In this document: positions 1 through 11,830 of the stretch, in pieces
Numbering within the stretch: position 1 is the stretch's first letter
How the letters are laid out: the number at the start of each line of letters is the position of its first letter
From: Adiantum capillus-veneris
Taxonomy: Eukaryota; Streptophyta; Polypodiopsida; Polypodiales; Pteridaceae
Length of the DNA: 64,000 bases
Direction of reading: 5' to 3'
Assembly (NCBI GenBank): GCA_014529385.2
Contig: CM043946.1
Coordinates: 22,312,577 to 22,376,576, forward strand
Made by a program: the position numbers and the translations under genes
Notes under the pieces: model-generated
Databases searched by the model: none
What the model was told of the DNA's origin: nothing
Seen by the model: only the letters and a program-made list of their open reading frames with translations

Positions 1-560
1 AGGAACACCGCCAGCCTTGTGCGCAACTGAAGCTGCCATGCACAGAGTCTCCAAGACTATCCCGATCTCGGAACCAATCCTGGAAAGAAGCGGTAGGTAC
101 TCCCTTCCCAGGCCAAGAAAGCAGACCAAAATAGGCAAGTCAACCTCCTTGACAAGAACATCCAATGCTGGATGGCGCCACTGTCGAAAATGAGCTATGA
201 CCGCTCGAATGGCCAACAGGCATCGAGATGAATTTGGCAACCGTCTCGGGAGTCTCAAACTGATAGTATCCTCGCCCGAGAAGTTGGATGTCAGTGATCT
301 TCCCCACCTCTGCTAAAAGACGGGCCTGGAGGCTGTCACGTACCTCCCCTCTACTGGGTATGGTGCCGAGAATCTTGCAGATAACAGTGGTGGCCTGAAG
401 GTGAGCCACCTCTACCACTAAGCTCGCATGCTCTGTTGGCGATAGAGAAAGTCGGATGGTGGGTTCCGTGGGGTCGGGCGAGGGGGCTTCCATCGAGTCC
501 CTTTGAGGCAGAGCAGAATCCTCCATCTGTGTCTGCTGCTGCAATGTCGAAGGAGAACGA
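1..560 (-). pseudogene. LINE ORF1-like (DUF4283-type) fragment, inverted
   Basis: A minus-strand reading frame, probably starting at the ATG at 526, has the pattern of the DUF4283 domain found at the N terminus of plant LINE ORF1 proteins. There is a hydrophobic start (residues like ICKILGTIPSR), then LLGRGYYQFETPE, then after a frameshift near 185-195 a frame containing QWRHPALDV and EVDLPILV, and a final segment resembling the L..IG..IG.VL end of the domain. The domain is thought to bind nucleic acid as part of a retrotransposition particle; that role is family knowledge only. The copy is broken by the frameshift and runs off the left edge. It points away from the reverse-transcriptase fragment that begins about 300 bases to the right. 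The GC-rich stretch 527-840 would be its leader. Alternative: a DUF4283 host gene, less likely next to LINE sequence. Confidence 0.5.
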
Positions 561-847
561 GACAAAGGCAAGACCAGAGATCGGAGGTGAAGCGAATGGC
601 GACGCCCTTGCCCTAAGTGAACAAGAGCCAGGTAGGGAGGAGGTGGGATGCGTGTGCAGAAGAAGCGAGGCCGAGCAGGTGTGGTTGCAAAGGGCAGTGG
701 CACCAATGGCGCGTAGCACGGTGGGGGGCAGGGGCAACGCGTTGGGATGTGCGCAACGCCAGGGGGGAGGGCAGCGATGCCGGGGGGGGGACAACGATGG
801 CATGAAGGATCAGCTGTAGCGAACAGTGAGCACGTCATCTTTTCAAT

Positions 848-2410
848 CCTCCTCCGTGTGGTCTATTTAATTTATGAGAAAGGTCAATTTATTGGAATAA
901 TTGATCGGTCAGGCAAGGATGCCCTTTGAGTGCTATGTTGTATGCTATTGCTACACATCCTCTATTTTTGCATTTCGACTCCTTGATGGCATCTGGCCAA
1001 TTGCATGGATTGGGGTTGCCATCTCGTAATCATTTTGTGGCACAAGCGTATGCGGATGACTCCATGTTTTGGCCTAGAAATCAACCTAAGGATGTTCAAT
1101 GTATCATGGAAGCTCTATATATTATGGATTTAGCTACACGTCTGCACGTGAACTTTTGAAAATCTAAATTGTTGTTGTTGCACCAAATGGATTGGCACTC
1201 TATATTATGGCCAGGTGAGATAGTGAAGCCTGATCAAATTGTGAAGCATCTTAGATACCTGTTGGCTTGGTCAGTGAACAATGCCAAATTATTGGATTGG
1301 GTTGAGAATAAACTTAGGTCTAAATTGCACTATTGGAAATTGTCTACTTGGCCGTCGCATGTACGACTCACAATAGTGCAGTCCATCTTGGTGGCATATA
1401 TGCAATTTTTCCTACCATTGTTGCATTGGCCACCCCGTCGTCTTCAAGCCTTCATGTCTCGGATTTTATGGCATTTTTGGTCTACTTGCTCCCAAAAAAA
1501 AGGCCCATGATTGCTCGCGATGGATAAGTTGTGTACTCCAAAGCGTTGTGGTAGTCTGAATATTCTACATTTGTTATAGCAAGGAAAGCCACCTTGTTAT
1601 TGGTACTGGTAGAGCAAAAACAGCCCTGGACGTAGATGTTTGTGTTTCTGTGTTCTCATGCGGTTTCTACACCAGCTTTTGGCCATTGGCAACCTTCATT
1701 CTAGGATGTATTTTTTGGTCAATTTGAAACCACAATACCTGGATGCCTCCTTGCTTCCAGTCTTGTAGCGGATTGAAAAATAGCCACACAGGATTTGTTG
1801 TGGCATGGTAGAGATTACGCAAGTGGCAATCCACTCTGATTGGACGGTTTACATTGGAGTCAGGTTTTTTATCATACTCTTGTTTAGGAGTCTCCCAAAC
1901 AAGATTATTTTCTCTCCCAAGAAGGTATTGAAAGGATATTAGATGTGATTGACACTAATTGACGGGTGCTCTCGTTTCGAAAGGCTGCTTTTACTTTTGG
2001 GCTTAGAATGCTCTATAGGCACATATGGAACACCATTAAAGTTATGGTTGATTCCATATCGTCTATTCCGTCGTCGGTTGCGGAGGATCGAATCTATGAT
2101 TGGCATTATGTGGATCTTTGATCCACTCTATATTTGTAAAGAAGGTGTATTGTCCTTTTCAGTCATCTTCCTGGATACAAGAACATTGTAATGAGGTATG
2201 GAATATGAATAAGGGTGCTACATGGTGGTGGAGTAAAGTTATGAGAGTGTGGCATGCTAAGCTTCCTCTAAAGGAGCGATTATTTATGTGGAGATGCATC
2301 ATTGAGGTTCTCCCAATTGGCAAATTTCTGCGCTCCAGAAGATTGGCCTCCTCGAGATGTGTTCGTTGTGGTGCAGGCAATGAGAATATTCCTCATTTAT
2401 TGTGGTCTTG
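848..2410 (+). pseudogene. LINE reverse transcriptase fragment (5' part)
   Basis: Reading across frames gives a plant non-LTR reverse transcriptase beginning in the middle of the domain. The equivalent of the RQGCPLS motif is degraded (RSGKDALSAMLYAI, about 905-950), followed by the catalytic AYADDSMFW motif (about 1045-1075). A thumb-like region with WPSHVRLTIVQSIL follows (about 1350-1390). A zf-RVT zinc-binding region (KLPLKERLFMWRC, then CVRCGAGNENIPHLLWSCE) lies at about 2260-2410. The endonuclease and the first part of the RT are absent. There are several stops and frameshifts (about 1157, 1511, 2170), so it is dead. The zf-RVT domain is cut at 2410 by the copia-type element and resumes at 5382. 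Confidence 0.8.
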
Positions 2411-2621
2411 TGAAGAGTGCAGTGCGCAGAATGCGTGCTAGAGCGGTGCCGTGTGTGCGTGCAGGAAGAGGAGAAGGAGAGAGTGAAAGGTGTTGTGTGG
2501 GTGGAGCAATTCTCAAAGTGAGCTACCCCTTATTTTCTATATATGTACAAGAATAAGGTCAGTGGGTGGCCGGACATTGGATGCCCGGCTCGGGTAAAGG
2601 GACAACGTCTTTACCCCAACA
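2411..2621 (-). repeat. 3' LTR of copia element 1
   Basis: The repeat is 211 bp and starts TGAAGAG and ends CCCCAACA on the plus strand. It matches 5166-5376 along its whole length with scattered substitutions, which implies an insertion that is not recent. The polypurine tract is directly adjacent on the right side (2622-2635). Confidence 0.9.
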
Positions 2622-5165
2622 AACTCCCACTTAAAGACGAATGTGCCAATAAGTGGGTCCTACTAGTCAAACTACTAGTATGTATAAGAAAATGGTTGAG
2701 AGAGACTCTCAATCTACCCCCACTGGCTCGCTTAGTCGATCTACATTTAGTTGTATTGGCTCTAGGGATAGGCGAGCGTACGTATCCATGCTAGAGCCTG
2801 CATGTAAATCCCGCAGTCAACTCTATATGGTCTACAAAACTCCACTATGCATCATGCTAGTGTCAGTCACTGTACGACTGACAATCCTTGCTGCAAATAC
2901 TCCCACTGCAACTGCTAGGTCGGGCCTCGACACTAGTAGGTCGTACATGAGACGCTTGAACATTGATAAAATGTGCGCAAACCTTGCTATCCTAGCCTCC
3001 TCTGCGCGATCTGCATGTACTGCATCATCAGGACTACTCATCACGTATTGATATGTCAACGTCGACACTAGGATGGGTATGTCCCTCTCACTCGTAGGCG
3101 GGACTGTGCGTCTTGGCACCAACTCATTAACCTCTAGCATGAACGTATCAAAGAATTCTATGTCTATCATGTCTGTCTACGTCTCTAGGGAGAAGACCTA
3201 CTCTACCTTTGCCTGCACAAACTCTAACAACACTTGCTGTGTCTCACTAGAGCAGTGCCACTCTACCTCTGTCTCTACAAACTCTATTGGCACGTCATGT
3301 ACAACTAAATGCTCTGTCTCATGAGCATGGTGGAGCTCACCCGCAAAGGAGACATGTCTCGTCTCTCGCTCAAAGCATGCCAACAGCAAAACTGAGACCA
3401 TGCCGTCTCGTACCTCAGACACATGCATAGGGGTGGCTCTATCGACCTATACCTGTCCAAAAACATTGTAAGCTTGTGAAGTTTCCACCTGCAAGCTATA
3501 TCTAGCTCAAGCTGTATCCGCAAATGCATACATAGCATAAACTGCACAAAATCGTGCTAAAACCACTCTCTGGAAAGCCCCACATAGTCATACATGAGCA
3601 CGATCTGTACCGCATAATGTGCACCCGAAGGTACGTGTAAGCAGTGAGAAAACCCGCTGAAATATGGCTCACACTACCTCGTCGATCGGATAGCACGTCA
3701 ACCGAACACTAGATGTAAAACACAACCAACCGCCTATGATTGTAAATGCCGTAGAAAAGGAAGCGCTGGCGGGAAATCCCCTCCGAGATGGTCCGTTGAA
3801 GCCGTTATGTGTCGGTGTGTGCCGCTGAATCTAGAAAATAGGGACTCATCGAAGCCAAAACCGCTAAATCGAGGCCCGGATGCCCGGGGATGTCCGTAGG
3901 AGCAAATCTGCTCCAAAATGAGCACGTGGGAGGAAAACCGGTGGCGAAGCTACGCTGGAGGAGAGCGAGGCCGCTCTCTCTTGCTCTCGTGCTATGGAAG
4001 CAGAGAAAAATGCTCGATGCTGACTTCCGCCACCGGATGGAAGCACGCTAGCCAAATAGCTGAATGGCCACCAAACTGGTCGAGGCCAATGCCGAGCCGC
4101 CAATGTGAAGCCTAGAAGAAAACCGCCAAAGTCCGACTCAATGCGAAGCTAAGCGGATGTCGAAAAGTTGTCGCTGCCGGAGGATCGGGTCGATGCCGGC
4201 TCTTCACACTCGCTACCAAGTGTGTGTGAGTGTGTGTACTCATCCTTCAAGAGAAAATAAAAAAAATCAATCCTCTTTGTTCACTCTGCCTATGTCGACG
4301 TTATGTGAGTGTGCGCGCATCACACACACACACACACACAGTCTCAATTCTATGCTCACCCTTGCTTTTCTTCAACCAACACTGTCAAGAAAAATCTGCT
4401 TGAATGCTCTCAAGCTCACAAAATGAATTGCTTTGCTTTGCTGCAAACAATGCTATTGAAGCCTTGGATGTTCAAGGGCCCAACTTGCCCTTTCAGCTTT
4501 GAAATTTTTCACCTTCCTTGATTGTTACTCATAGCTAATTCCGAGCTTTGATTTCCTGCTTACTGCAATGCTCTGCAACAAGCTCTACAGACTTTAGCTT
4601 TTGATATTGCCCCCTAATTCCAAGCTCTCAATGCCCACGAGATTCTATGCACTTCCCAATTTTCTTGGATTTTGGAAGTTGCATATGCTCTCGATTCCCC
4701 TTTCTACCGAGCTGCCGATTCCAGCTCCTTGTTACTTGGTGCCCTCTTGCACCCTCCCAAGCTCTTCAAACTTGGCAGATCGATTCACTGTAGAGTTTCA
4801 CGATGCTCACAATGCACCTGCTACTCGCTTCTTGCAGAGATTCCTTCCAAGATCACTGTTGGTAGTGCTTAAAGATTCCTTGTATTTCTATGCTCACTCC
4901 CTCTGCAGATTTAACTTTTTGCAGATCTGCCCTACCTTCAAATCCTTCCAGATCCCCTTTGAGATCCTCCAAGCCCGAGAGGGGCTACGCATGCCGGTGG
5001 TCCGAGATCCTTGCCGGGTCCTCACCAAAACGCTCCTATCCAATGCCTCCGTGTCAAATCTCCCACCGCCAAGCTCATCCCTCCATAGCCAAGCTCCGTC
5101 GCTTCCGTGCCAATCGTCGGGAAGCCGTCGCACGCGCCGATCGCCATCTTGGCTCTGATACTAGT
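2622..5165 (-). other. Internal region of copia element 1, no intact gene
   Basis: About 2.5 kb with only short open frames. A minus-strand frame at 2832-3170 contains LMYDLLVSRPDLAVAVGV, which resembles the end of a copia reverse transcriptase; its flanks do not match, so this is tentative. A (CA)n tract lies at 4321-4340. The remainder, including frames at 3198-3428 and 3864-4103, shows nothing I recognise. The element is best described as degenerate or of LARD type, depending on others for transposition. Confidence 0.5.
5151..5163 (-). promoter_or_regulatory. Primer-binding site, initiator Met-tRNA
   Basis: On the minus strand the sequence is TAGTATCAGAGCC, the usual plant copia primer site complementary to the 3' end of initiator Met-tRNA. 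It lies two bases inside the 5' LTR of the element and fixes its orientation. Confidence 0.85.
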
Positions 5166-5376
5166 TGAAGAGTGCAGTGCGCGGAATGCGTGCGTGCGGT
5201 GCAGTGTGTGTGTGTGCAAGAAGAGGAGAAGGAGAGAGTGCAAGGTGCTGTGTGGGTGGAGCAAGTCTCAAAGTGAGCTGCCCCTTATTCTCTGTATATG
5301 TGCAAGAATAAGGTCAGTGGGCGGCCGGACACTGTATGTCTGGCTCAAGCAAAGGCACAACACCTTTACCCCAACA
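5166..5376 (-). repeat. 5' LTR of copia element 1
   Basis: This 211-bp partner of 2411-2621 has the same TG and CA termini on the plus strand. In element orientation it begins TGTTGGGG. The primer-binding site follows immediately on the minus strand. Confidence 0.9.
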
Positions 5377-5381
5377 TCTTG

Positions 5382-5782
5382 TTCTTGTACGCAACAGTTT
5401 GTGGATTCTATCTCTACAGCTCTTCTCATACGTACGTTTCCTTGGGATACATTTTGGTCAATTTTTCTATCCTTTTGGACAGCTTCCGCCATTACTTTGG
5501 CCGTATGCATGCTTTTTCGGCTGGGTTAGATTTTGGGTGTAATGGACAGTGGGCAGAGCACGTAATTTCCTCATGTTTCAACAGATTCAAGTGGAGTATG
5601 TATCCTTCTTCGAAACATCTCTTCGACAGTCTCTTTAAGTTGCCTATGACTTGGATGAGCTCCCTTTAGTCATTACGAGCTCTACTTTGATTGTTTCTGA
5701 TTTACCGCTTGTAATAATTTCTATGGGTTTTCCTCGTTCTGAGGTTCTCCATTAGTAATTCAATCCGACATTACTAAAAAAA

Positions 5783-5784
<2 letters not shown>
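5382..5784 (+). pseudogene. LINE 3' part, ending in a poly(A) remnant
   Basis: After the copia element and one copy of TCTTG, the LINE reading frame continues (ILFLYATVCGFYLYSS and onward), giving the C-terminal tail after the zf-RVT domain, broken by stops. A run of nine A at 5776-5784 is a plausible remnant of the LINE poly(A) tail and is followed directly by a (GT)n(GA)n tract. The split on both sides of 2406-5381 with a perfect TSD shows that the LINE was there first. Confidence 0.6.

Positions 5785-5841
<57 letters not shown>
5785..5841. repeat. (GT)n(GA)n microsatellite
   Basis: A GT run at 5785-5820 passes directly into a GA run at 5821-5841, immediately after the A tract that may end the LINE. 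Confidence 0.95.
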
Positions 5842-7265
5842 GATTGGGAGGTGGTTATATCTACAAAGAATGGAAGTTTGTGACTACCCATGCTCGGAGC
5901 AAGATCTTAGCTCGTTATTATAGCAGTCGGGACAACATCATGAGGAGATAGTATCTCACACGCCTGGTGGGTTTTAGATTCATCGCAAATAGCTATGCAG
6001 ATTGCATCTGGACAGATGGTGTGGCCGATCATCCCCAAACCTAGAGTAATAGAAAAACTTGAGCCAGATGTTTATCCTTTAGCAAGTGCCAAGATCAATG
6101 GTGCTATGCATCCAGATTTGGAGAACACAGACTCAGGTTTGGGACAAATGGATACACCTTTGGAAAAGTGCAGCGGCTCAAATCAGCTTCGGATAATCCA
6201 GATGTTCACCGTGGAGATGGAGAAAATGAGAGACAAACCATCATGAGGTTGAACAATGTATGGGTTGCCCAACTTATTCATGTGAGAGGGAGAATGCAGG
6301 CATCTTTTTCTGGTGCTCAGAATCAAAGGGTCGACTTGTGGCAGTTTATCAAGAATGAGATGGCAAGGACCGCAAGCTATGCGTCTCAAAGATGCAGATG
6401 TTATGATCTTCTTGGGTGTTACAATATGGGTGACAGGGCAGGTGGTGAAAGGGAGCCTCTTGCTGGTTATGGCCTTCCTGTAAAGGATGAGATAGGATGA
6501 GATGGTTTCTTTTAAAAGTGAGGCTTTGGATAGTAATGAAGGTGCATATGGGCAAGAAGCATATTCCTGTAAGAAAACCGTGAAAGTGCGTGAAGCATTT
6601 GGATTTGGTTAAAGTTTCTACTATGAACTCTGAGTCATTACACCCCATGTTTCGGAGCTGATTGTTTTAGGTAAGGAAATGCTGCAAACGACTAACCAGA
6701 TAGAACAAGACAAGCTTGAGATTTTACATTGATTAAGAGAGACACATTGTGAGATTTCTGCCAAAATCGAAGTATCTCCCCACGTGACGTTGTTACGTAA
6801 TTGCTCCTGCAGTTCTCTCTGTCCTTTGACATGATACTTTGGAGCTGTTCAATGAACAGTTTCAAGGACATCAACTGATGATAAAGGGATCGAAGTTCAA
6901 GGCTACAATTTACTTGGCTTGTTTGGATGGGGATGATGGTTGGTCTAATTATAACAGATAGGTATCCATGTCAAGGGTTATTCATTCACCTTAATTGAGT
7001 TCTAGTTATTGTGCTGTTTTATCTCTTGTAAATGATTGACAGAGCCATACATACATCATTCTTCCTTCTTTAAAACTGGGTAGTTGATTTGCCTCATATG
7101 TGAAAGAAGGGGATCTCTTAAAACTTCTTTTGGTGCCATTTAAGATGGAAAATCCATCATTAACGAACTTGTACTGAGTGCCTCCAGTATGAAAATAATT
7201 ACCATGTGTTGGAAGTTGAAATGCATGGAATCATAATTCACTGATGGTTTGACATGGTTTTATAT

Positions 7266-7268
<3 letters not shown>
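5842..7268. other. No gene recognised
   Basis: The longest frames (5995-6246 and 6168-6500, plus strand) overlap in different phases and match no family I know. They could be a remnant of the 3' part of an older element, because there are no splice signals or promoter motifs around them. The rest is AT-rich intergenic sequence. Confidence 0.5.

Positions 7269-7309
<41 letters not shown>
7269..7309. repeat. (GA)n microsatellite
   Basis: About 20 GA units with no interruption, preceded by a short AT stretch. Confidence 0.95.
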
Positions 7310-7310
<1 letters not shown>

Positions 7311-7725
7311 CACATACTTGGGCTCAATCTGTTTGCAAGAGATCAGTTCTTTCAAGGTCACCTTTGTATATGAACTTTTTGCTGCTGCTTGATCTTTCTA
7401 AAGCACTCCAAAATTATCTCATGTTTGTTGGGGTCTACTTCTTTGGATCAAGTTATGTGTCCCAACCAAGGTTCATGAAATGAAAATGAGTTGTTTTGTA
7501 ATCACTAAAACATTGATAAACCAACTTCCTTTAGTGAATCTTAATGATTTGACTTGACGGCTTCCACAATAAGATCGACATGATGCAAATTTGTAGATCT
7601 TGCTTGAGGTGAGTGTGGACACATGCAATTGTTCACGATCACAACCGTCCACTCTTACTAAAAGGTTGCCTCGAGGATGGCCATGAAACAATGTGCCACC
7701 TTATGGAATTTCATCCAGTTTATGG

Positions 7726-7812
7726 CTTTCCTTGATATGGATAAAAGAATGGGAGAAATTGACTGAAGACTTTCCTTGATAGGGATAAAAGAATGGGAGA
7801 AATTGACTAAGA
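7726..7812. repeat. Tandem duplication, 44 bp x 2
   Basis: The segment beginning CTTTCCTTGATATGG (7726-7769) is repeated at 7770-7812 with only a few differences (TATGG to TAGGG, one base lost). Confidence 0.9.
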
Positions 7813-8985
7813 CTTCTAATAAAATGTCCAGACAAATGTTACTCTAGACAATGGGCAATAAATAGTAACATTGGGTGTTTTCATAAGGCTAGAATTGTCC
7901 CAGGATAGGGTTTCACTATCAAATCACCTACGTACCTAACGATGTGTATAGATGAATGGCCATGTTAAAATGCAAGATTTACGATGTGTAGACCAGTCAA
8001 CCATGGTACATGAGGTTCATCCTACCCAAGATAATGCATATAATTCTTGACAATCATGATGGTTTGCATTATAACCTCATCTTGATAGCAAAATTTGGGC
8101 AATTTCACTACCGAATGTATGCTAGACCTTTGTGATTCTCAAGGGTCCATCAGGAGATGAGAAGCAAACTGAAATAGTAGCAAGTAGTTGTTTTCTTCCA
8201 AGGATCTATGACCTTATTCAATAGTAGCTCAATGAGCCTTGCCATGGGAAACTTTAGATTGACGGTCATGTATGCATACACCACCTTTGTGCAAAGAGAG
8301 AAAGGCTTTGGCTAAATGTCCCCCCTCTTATATCATAAAATAAAAAGGTCTGAGGTGCAACAAGTTTCACAAATAGAGTTTGAAGTTTGGCAAGGCCTAA
8401 AGCTATTGAAGTTTGGCAAGGCAAAAATAGAATTTGAAATTTGGCAAGCTATTGCATGTATAACGTACACTATGTTTGGGGAGGCATATACTCTCTACAA
8501 AATGTACAATTGAGCTACCAGAAACAAGATGGAGTGGATATAAAATGCAATGAACACGTATACATCAAGGCTAAAAAGATTCTCTCTTTGATTTCCACAA
8601 TGACACACTAATTAAGAGATGAATGTATTTATGATTGTCACAATTACAATTACAACTTTGGCAAATGCTCACAACTTGCACTTTCTAAGTAAAAGCATAG
8701 GCAACCACATGAGTGGCATTCTTGAAAATGGAGAAATGGGCCCTCATTTGTAGGTGTCCTCATTGAGCTTCATCACTTGTCTACTCCAACAACGGACTCT
8801 GATCCTTTTGTCATTGCTTCGTCTAATTTCCATCTACTAGATGGTTCCCACTTCTCTATTCCTTCTCCCTTTTCTTTGAATTTCATAATGTACCGAAATT
8901 ATCACAACTTCGCTAGGACTATTATGAAAAATGAGATTTGGTCTTTAGGTGGTTGAATCCTATTGATAAAAAGGCTACTGATCTT

Positions 8986-9035
8986 GAGTGGGTTCTTAAA
9001 GTTCAAATGTGAGTGGGTTCTCAAAGTTCAAATGT
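8986..9035. repeat. Tandem duplication, 25 bp x 2
   Basis: GAGTGGGTTCTTAAAGTTC and its following six bases (8986-9010) are repeated at 9011-9035 with one T to C change. Confidence 0.9.
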
Positions 9036-9998
9036 AAGCTAGACGGTAGTGATGTTGATGCAAACCATTAGAGCGATCAATGCACAAAATGATGTAAATG
9101 ATACATCCATGATACACATGCAACAAGTTAAAGCAAAAGTCTCAGCATAACCATTTGTCCAGCTTTATAGTGGTTGATACTCCAGGCGGTTAAATTTCGA
9201 GCGCTAGTGCCTTCGTGGCACTATCTAAAGGCATTGATTTTTGTGATCTTGAAATTTTTAAAGGCCAGCTTATGTCACATAGGCAGCAATGCTCGAAATT
9301 TATCATCACCTATCAACATCATCTGGCCAAGAAGATTGCATTTTCTTAAAGATGATTTGCATGAGAAAGTGTACAAAGAGCAGTCCAACTCCTGGATTTG
9401 TTCAAAAAGGCAAGAAAACACAGGGTGCAAGGAGCTCCTACTTTGTCTTCTAAATGGTACAATATCATCATATTTGGGTTCAAGAAAAGCACAACTACGT
9501 GCATGCGCATTGAACGGAAGATTAAAAGGCTCACTTGTCATGGACACTACTTTGTTCAAACTAAAATAAGTGCCCTTTTTAAGTTTTGATTGGAAGCTTT
9601 TGATGACAAAGTTTATGTCTATGGGTGAATGCTAAAATCATTTTGTGAGTGTATGAGAGGATTAGCTATGAAAGGAGAAGCTCTTTTTGGAAGTTTATGT
9701 TGGGTCTTCTCTAGGCAACATCCTAATAAAACATGCCATTGGAGAAACAATGGAGGAAACAGAAGATTAGGACGCGTGGACGAACGATGTGCTACAGAAA
9801 AGTTGTGCCCATTATTATTGAGTTAATTGTGAGGATGTAACACAGCTTGAAAAGCTACTACCAAAAGCATTCACCACATCAGGTTGAAGTTTATGCAAGT
9901 GCAACTAAGTATTGAGCAGAGAAATGGAGATTGTGAGTGTTTCTGTCTTTAAACACAACAAGTGCTATGAACATTTTGGAGTTGTATTGTCGAGGAAA

Positions 9999-11370
9999 CT
10001 AAGGATTAAAAGAACATTCTGTAGGGGCGCTTTTGTAGCGAGATGAGTCAGTGCAATAGTCATAAACCATGTAGCTCTGTTTGACCCTCTCAAGGTCTGC
10101 AAGTTGAGATGCTGTCAAGGATGATGGACTTCCCCATGAGGGATTAGGGAAGCCTTTGCATTCTGATACCTCTGGATCACAAGCATCCACATTGAGCCCC
10201 TTGTAAGAGGCTATAAAAGGCGCATGTGCCCAATTTATCTTGATCCTACCTCCTTGAGTTGCCCACTCATCTCCATTCCATATGCTTGAATATATGCCCA
10301 TTGCTTGGGTGTTCAGGTATGGCACACCATACTTCTCGCCGTTTTTGAATACTCTTATGGGCACCTCGTCCACCATGAACCTTCAATGTACCAAATTACC
10401 AATGAAAGAGATCATTCTCAAGATTAAATTCCATCACATTCAAGTGCATTTGCTCTCACTCACTCATGGATGTGCACATGCACTCAACAGAACACGCTTG
10501 CACAAGGAAGTCTTACAGAATGTGGTGGGGCGTCCAAGAGAACGAGTAGGCATGGAAATCCTGAGTGGGATCGAACCATAGATTTATTCGCTGCTCTCGC
10601 CCCCCGGTGCCACGCGCGTAGACATTGCTCTGTAAGATGTAGGGCTCCCCTGACTGGTTCCCCAAGAACTCAAAATCCAGCTCATCTCGAGTCTCCGCGT
10701 TGCCAGTTGATGCCATCTGCAGTGCAATATGCACCCCATCACTCTTCACTAATATACATTTCCAACTCTCGTTAACACTAGTTATTAGCCATATGTTCCT
10801 TGTAACTATAAGTGCAAAATCCAGAGAAGCAATTAATTGAAGAGAAGGCTCTTACATAATATGCTGTGACCACACCCGCAGAATCCTGAGGTATTAGCTT
10901 CATCTCCATGCTTACACTCCCGAAGAGGTAAGACCTTTTGGATGCCATGGAGGACCCTGAAATAATTCGCCATCAATATAGTACCTTTGCCATCTACCAT
11001 ATATGTCAATGTATGTATGTATGTATGTATGGTTGTGCTTATCTCCATATACGTATACACCCAATATGTTTGTATGTATGTACATCATATCAGGCCTTTT
11101 GCAAGTATGATCACACCAGACCATGATCAACCAAAACTCAAATTTGTGTGTACCAGAGGAGTTGTCCAGCATCAGCCAAAGAGCCTGCCCATCAGAAGAG
11201 GTTGTGACGTGATCGAAGCCCCATGTTACATCGAACTCATCTTGAAAAGTGCCAGCATTAAGCATGGGCGCGGGAACCACAAAGAGTAGCTGGATATGGA
11301 TGGTAATGAAGAGAATGAAGCAGCAGCAGGCAGTGCCAGAGCTGTAAGCATGTTGTTGTGTTGCCACCAT
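9999..11370 (-). CDS. XTH: Xyloglucan endotransglucosylase/hydrolase (GH16), four exons
   Basis: A secreted cell-wall enzyme that cuts xyloglucan and rejoins or hydrolyses it, loosening or remodelling the wall. I model four exons on the minus strand: 11370-11154, 10956-10856, 10716-10517 and 10380-9999. All introns have GT-AG ends and the joined frame is 299 codons, the usual family length. Residues about 10-34 form a hydrophobic signal peptide. The catalytic motif DELDFEFLG is at residues 117-125, giving E118 as nucleophile, D120 as helper and E122 as acid/base. The conserved N-glycosylation site NQS follows at 126-128. FDPTQDFH and the C-terminal XET_C region, with cysteines around [10 protein letters not shown], are present. 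The acceptor for exon 3 could instead lie slightly upstream (adding SDGVHIALQ), but the chosen site gives the standard family spacing. Start: ATG at 11370, just before the signal peptide. This appears intact and is the only ordinary gene in the window. Confidence 0.92.
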
Positions 11371-11500
11371 TCTCTTGCTCTATAATTACTCTAGACGCCA
11401 AGTAGACAATTATACTAGTGAGAAGAATGTATATTTCCACAACAATCAAACAGTTTTGAGATGATCTAATTGCTTGAAGATAGTCGAAAAACTAGCTAGC

Positions 11501-11508
11501 ATTTTATA
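11501..11508 (-). promoter_or_regulatory. TATA box of the XTH gene
   Basis: On the minus strand the sequence is TATAAAAT, about 130 bases upstream of the XTH start codon. That would place transcription start near 11470-11480 and give a 5' leader of about 100 nt. A (GT)n(GA)n tract lies just upstream of it, at 11514-11615. Confidence 0.6.
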
Positions 11509-11513
11509 CCTGC

Positions 11514-11615
<102 letters not shown>

Positions 11616-11784
11616 CGCTGTTAATATAGATAATGGGATGATGGAGGGAGCCAGCTGTATTTGGGAGAGCGTGAGACGATCAGCTATAGTACTGTTGAGA
11701 GTGCGAGTTGTTTGTCACTGTTATATTAGTGTGCGCAGGCAGGAATCGAAAGTACTTACACCATGCAGCTGGCGCGCCGGCTGC

Positions 11785-11830
<46 letters not shown>

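Larger units (their letters stand above)
2406..5381 (-). mobile_element. Copia-type LTR element (decayed, non-autonomous), with TSD TCTTG
   Basis: A complete insertion of about 2.97 kb. Two direct repeats of 211 bp (2411-2621 and 5166-5376) begin TG and end CA on the plus strand. They are flanked by a perfect 5-bp duplication, TCTTG, at 2406-2410 and 5377-5381. The element reads on the minus strand: the complement of 5151-5163 is a primer-binding site for initiator Met-tRNA (TAGTATCAGAGCC) directly inside the right LTR, and the polypurine tract AAGTGGGAG lies on the minus strand at 2624-2632 directly inside the left LTR. The internal 2.5 kb has no intact gag or pol. It interrupts the LINE zinc-finger region. 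PBS, PPT and LTR start (TGTTGGGG in element orientation) mark it as Ty1/copia. Confidence 0.9.
7310..9998. other. Intergenic, no gene recognised
   Basis: No frame here resembles a known protein. The longest (9174-9569, plus, 131 codons) has a minus-strand shadow of similar size, neither with a recognisable motif. Small tandem duplications are present at 7726-7812 and 8986-9035, and the phrase GAAGTTTGGCAAGGC recurs imperfectly three times at about 8378-8450. Confidence 0.5.

Noticed and set aside
2832-3170. Definite copia RT in element 1
   Set aside because: LMYDLLVSRPDLAVAVGV is suggestive, but neighbouring residues do not match the family, so it was kept only as a tentative note.
6168-6500. 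110-codon frame as LINE RNase H
   Set aside because: It lies beyond the poly(A) remnant and I cannot see RNase H catalytic residues.
9174-9569. 131-codon plus-strand frame as a gene
   Set aside because: A 94-codon minus frame overlaps it, no motif, no promoter; ordinary chance length.
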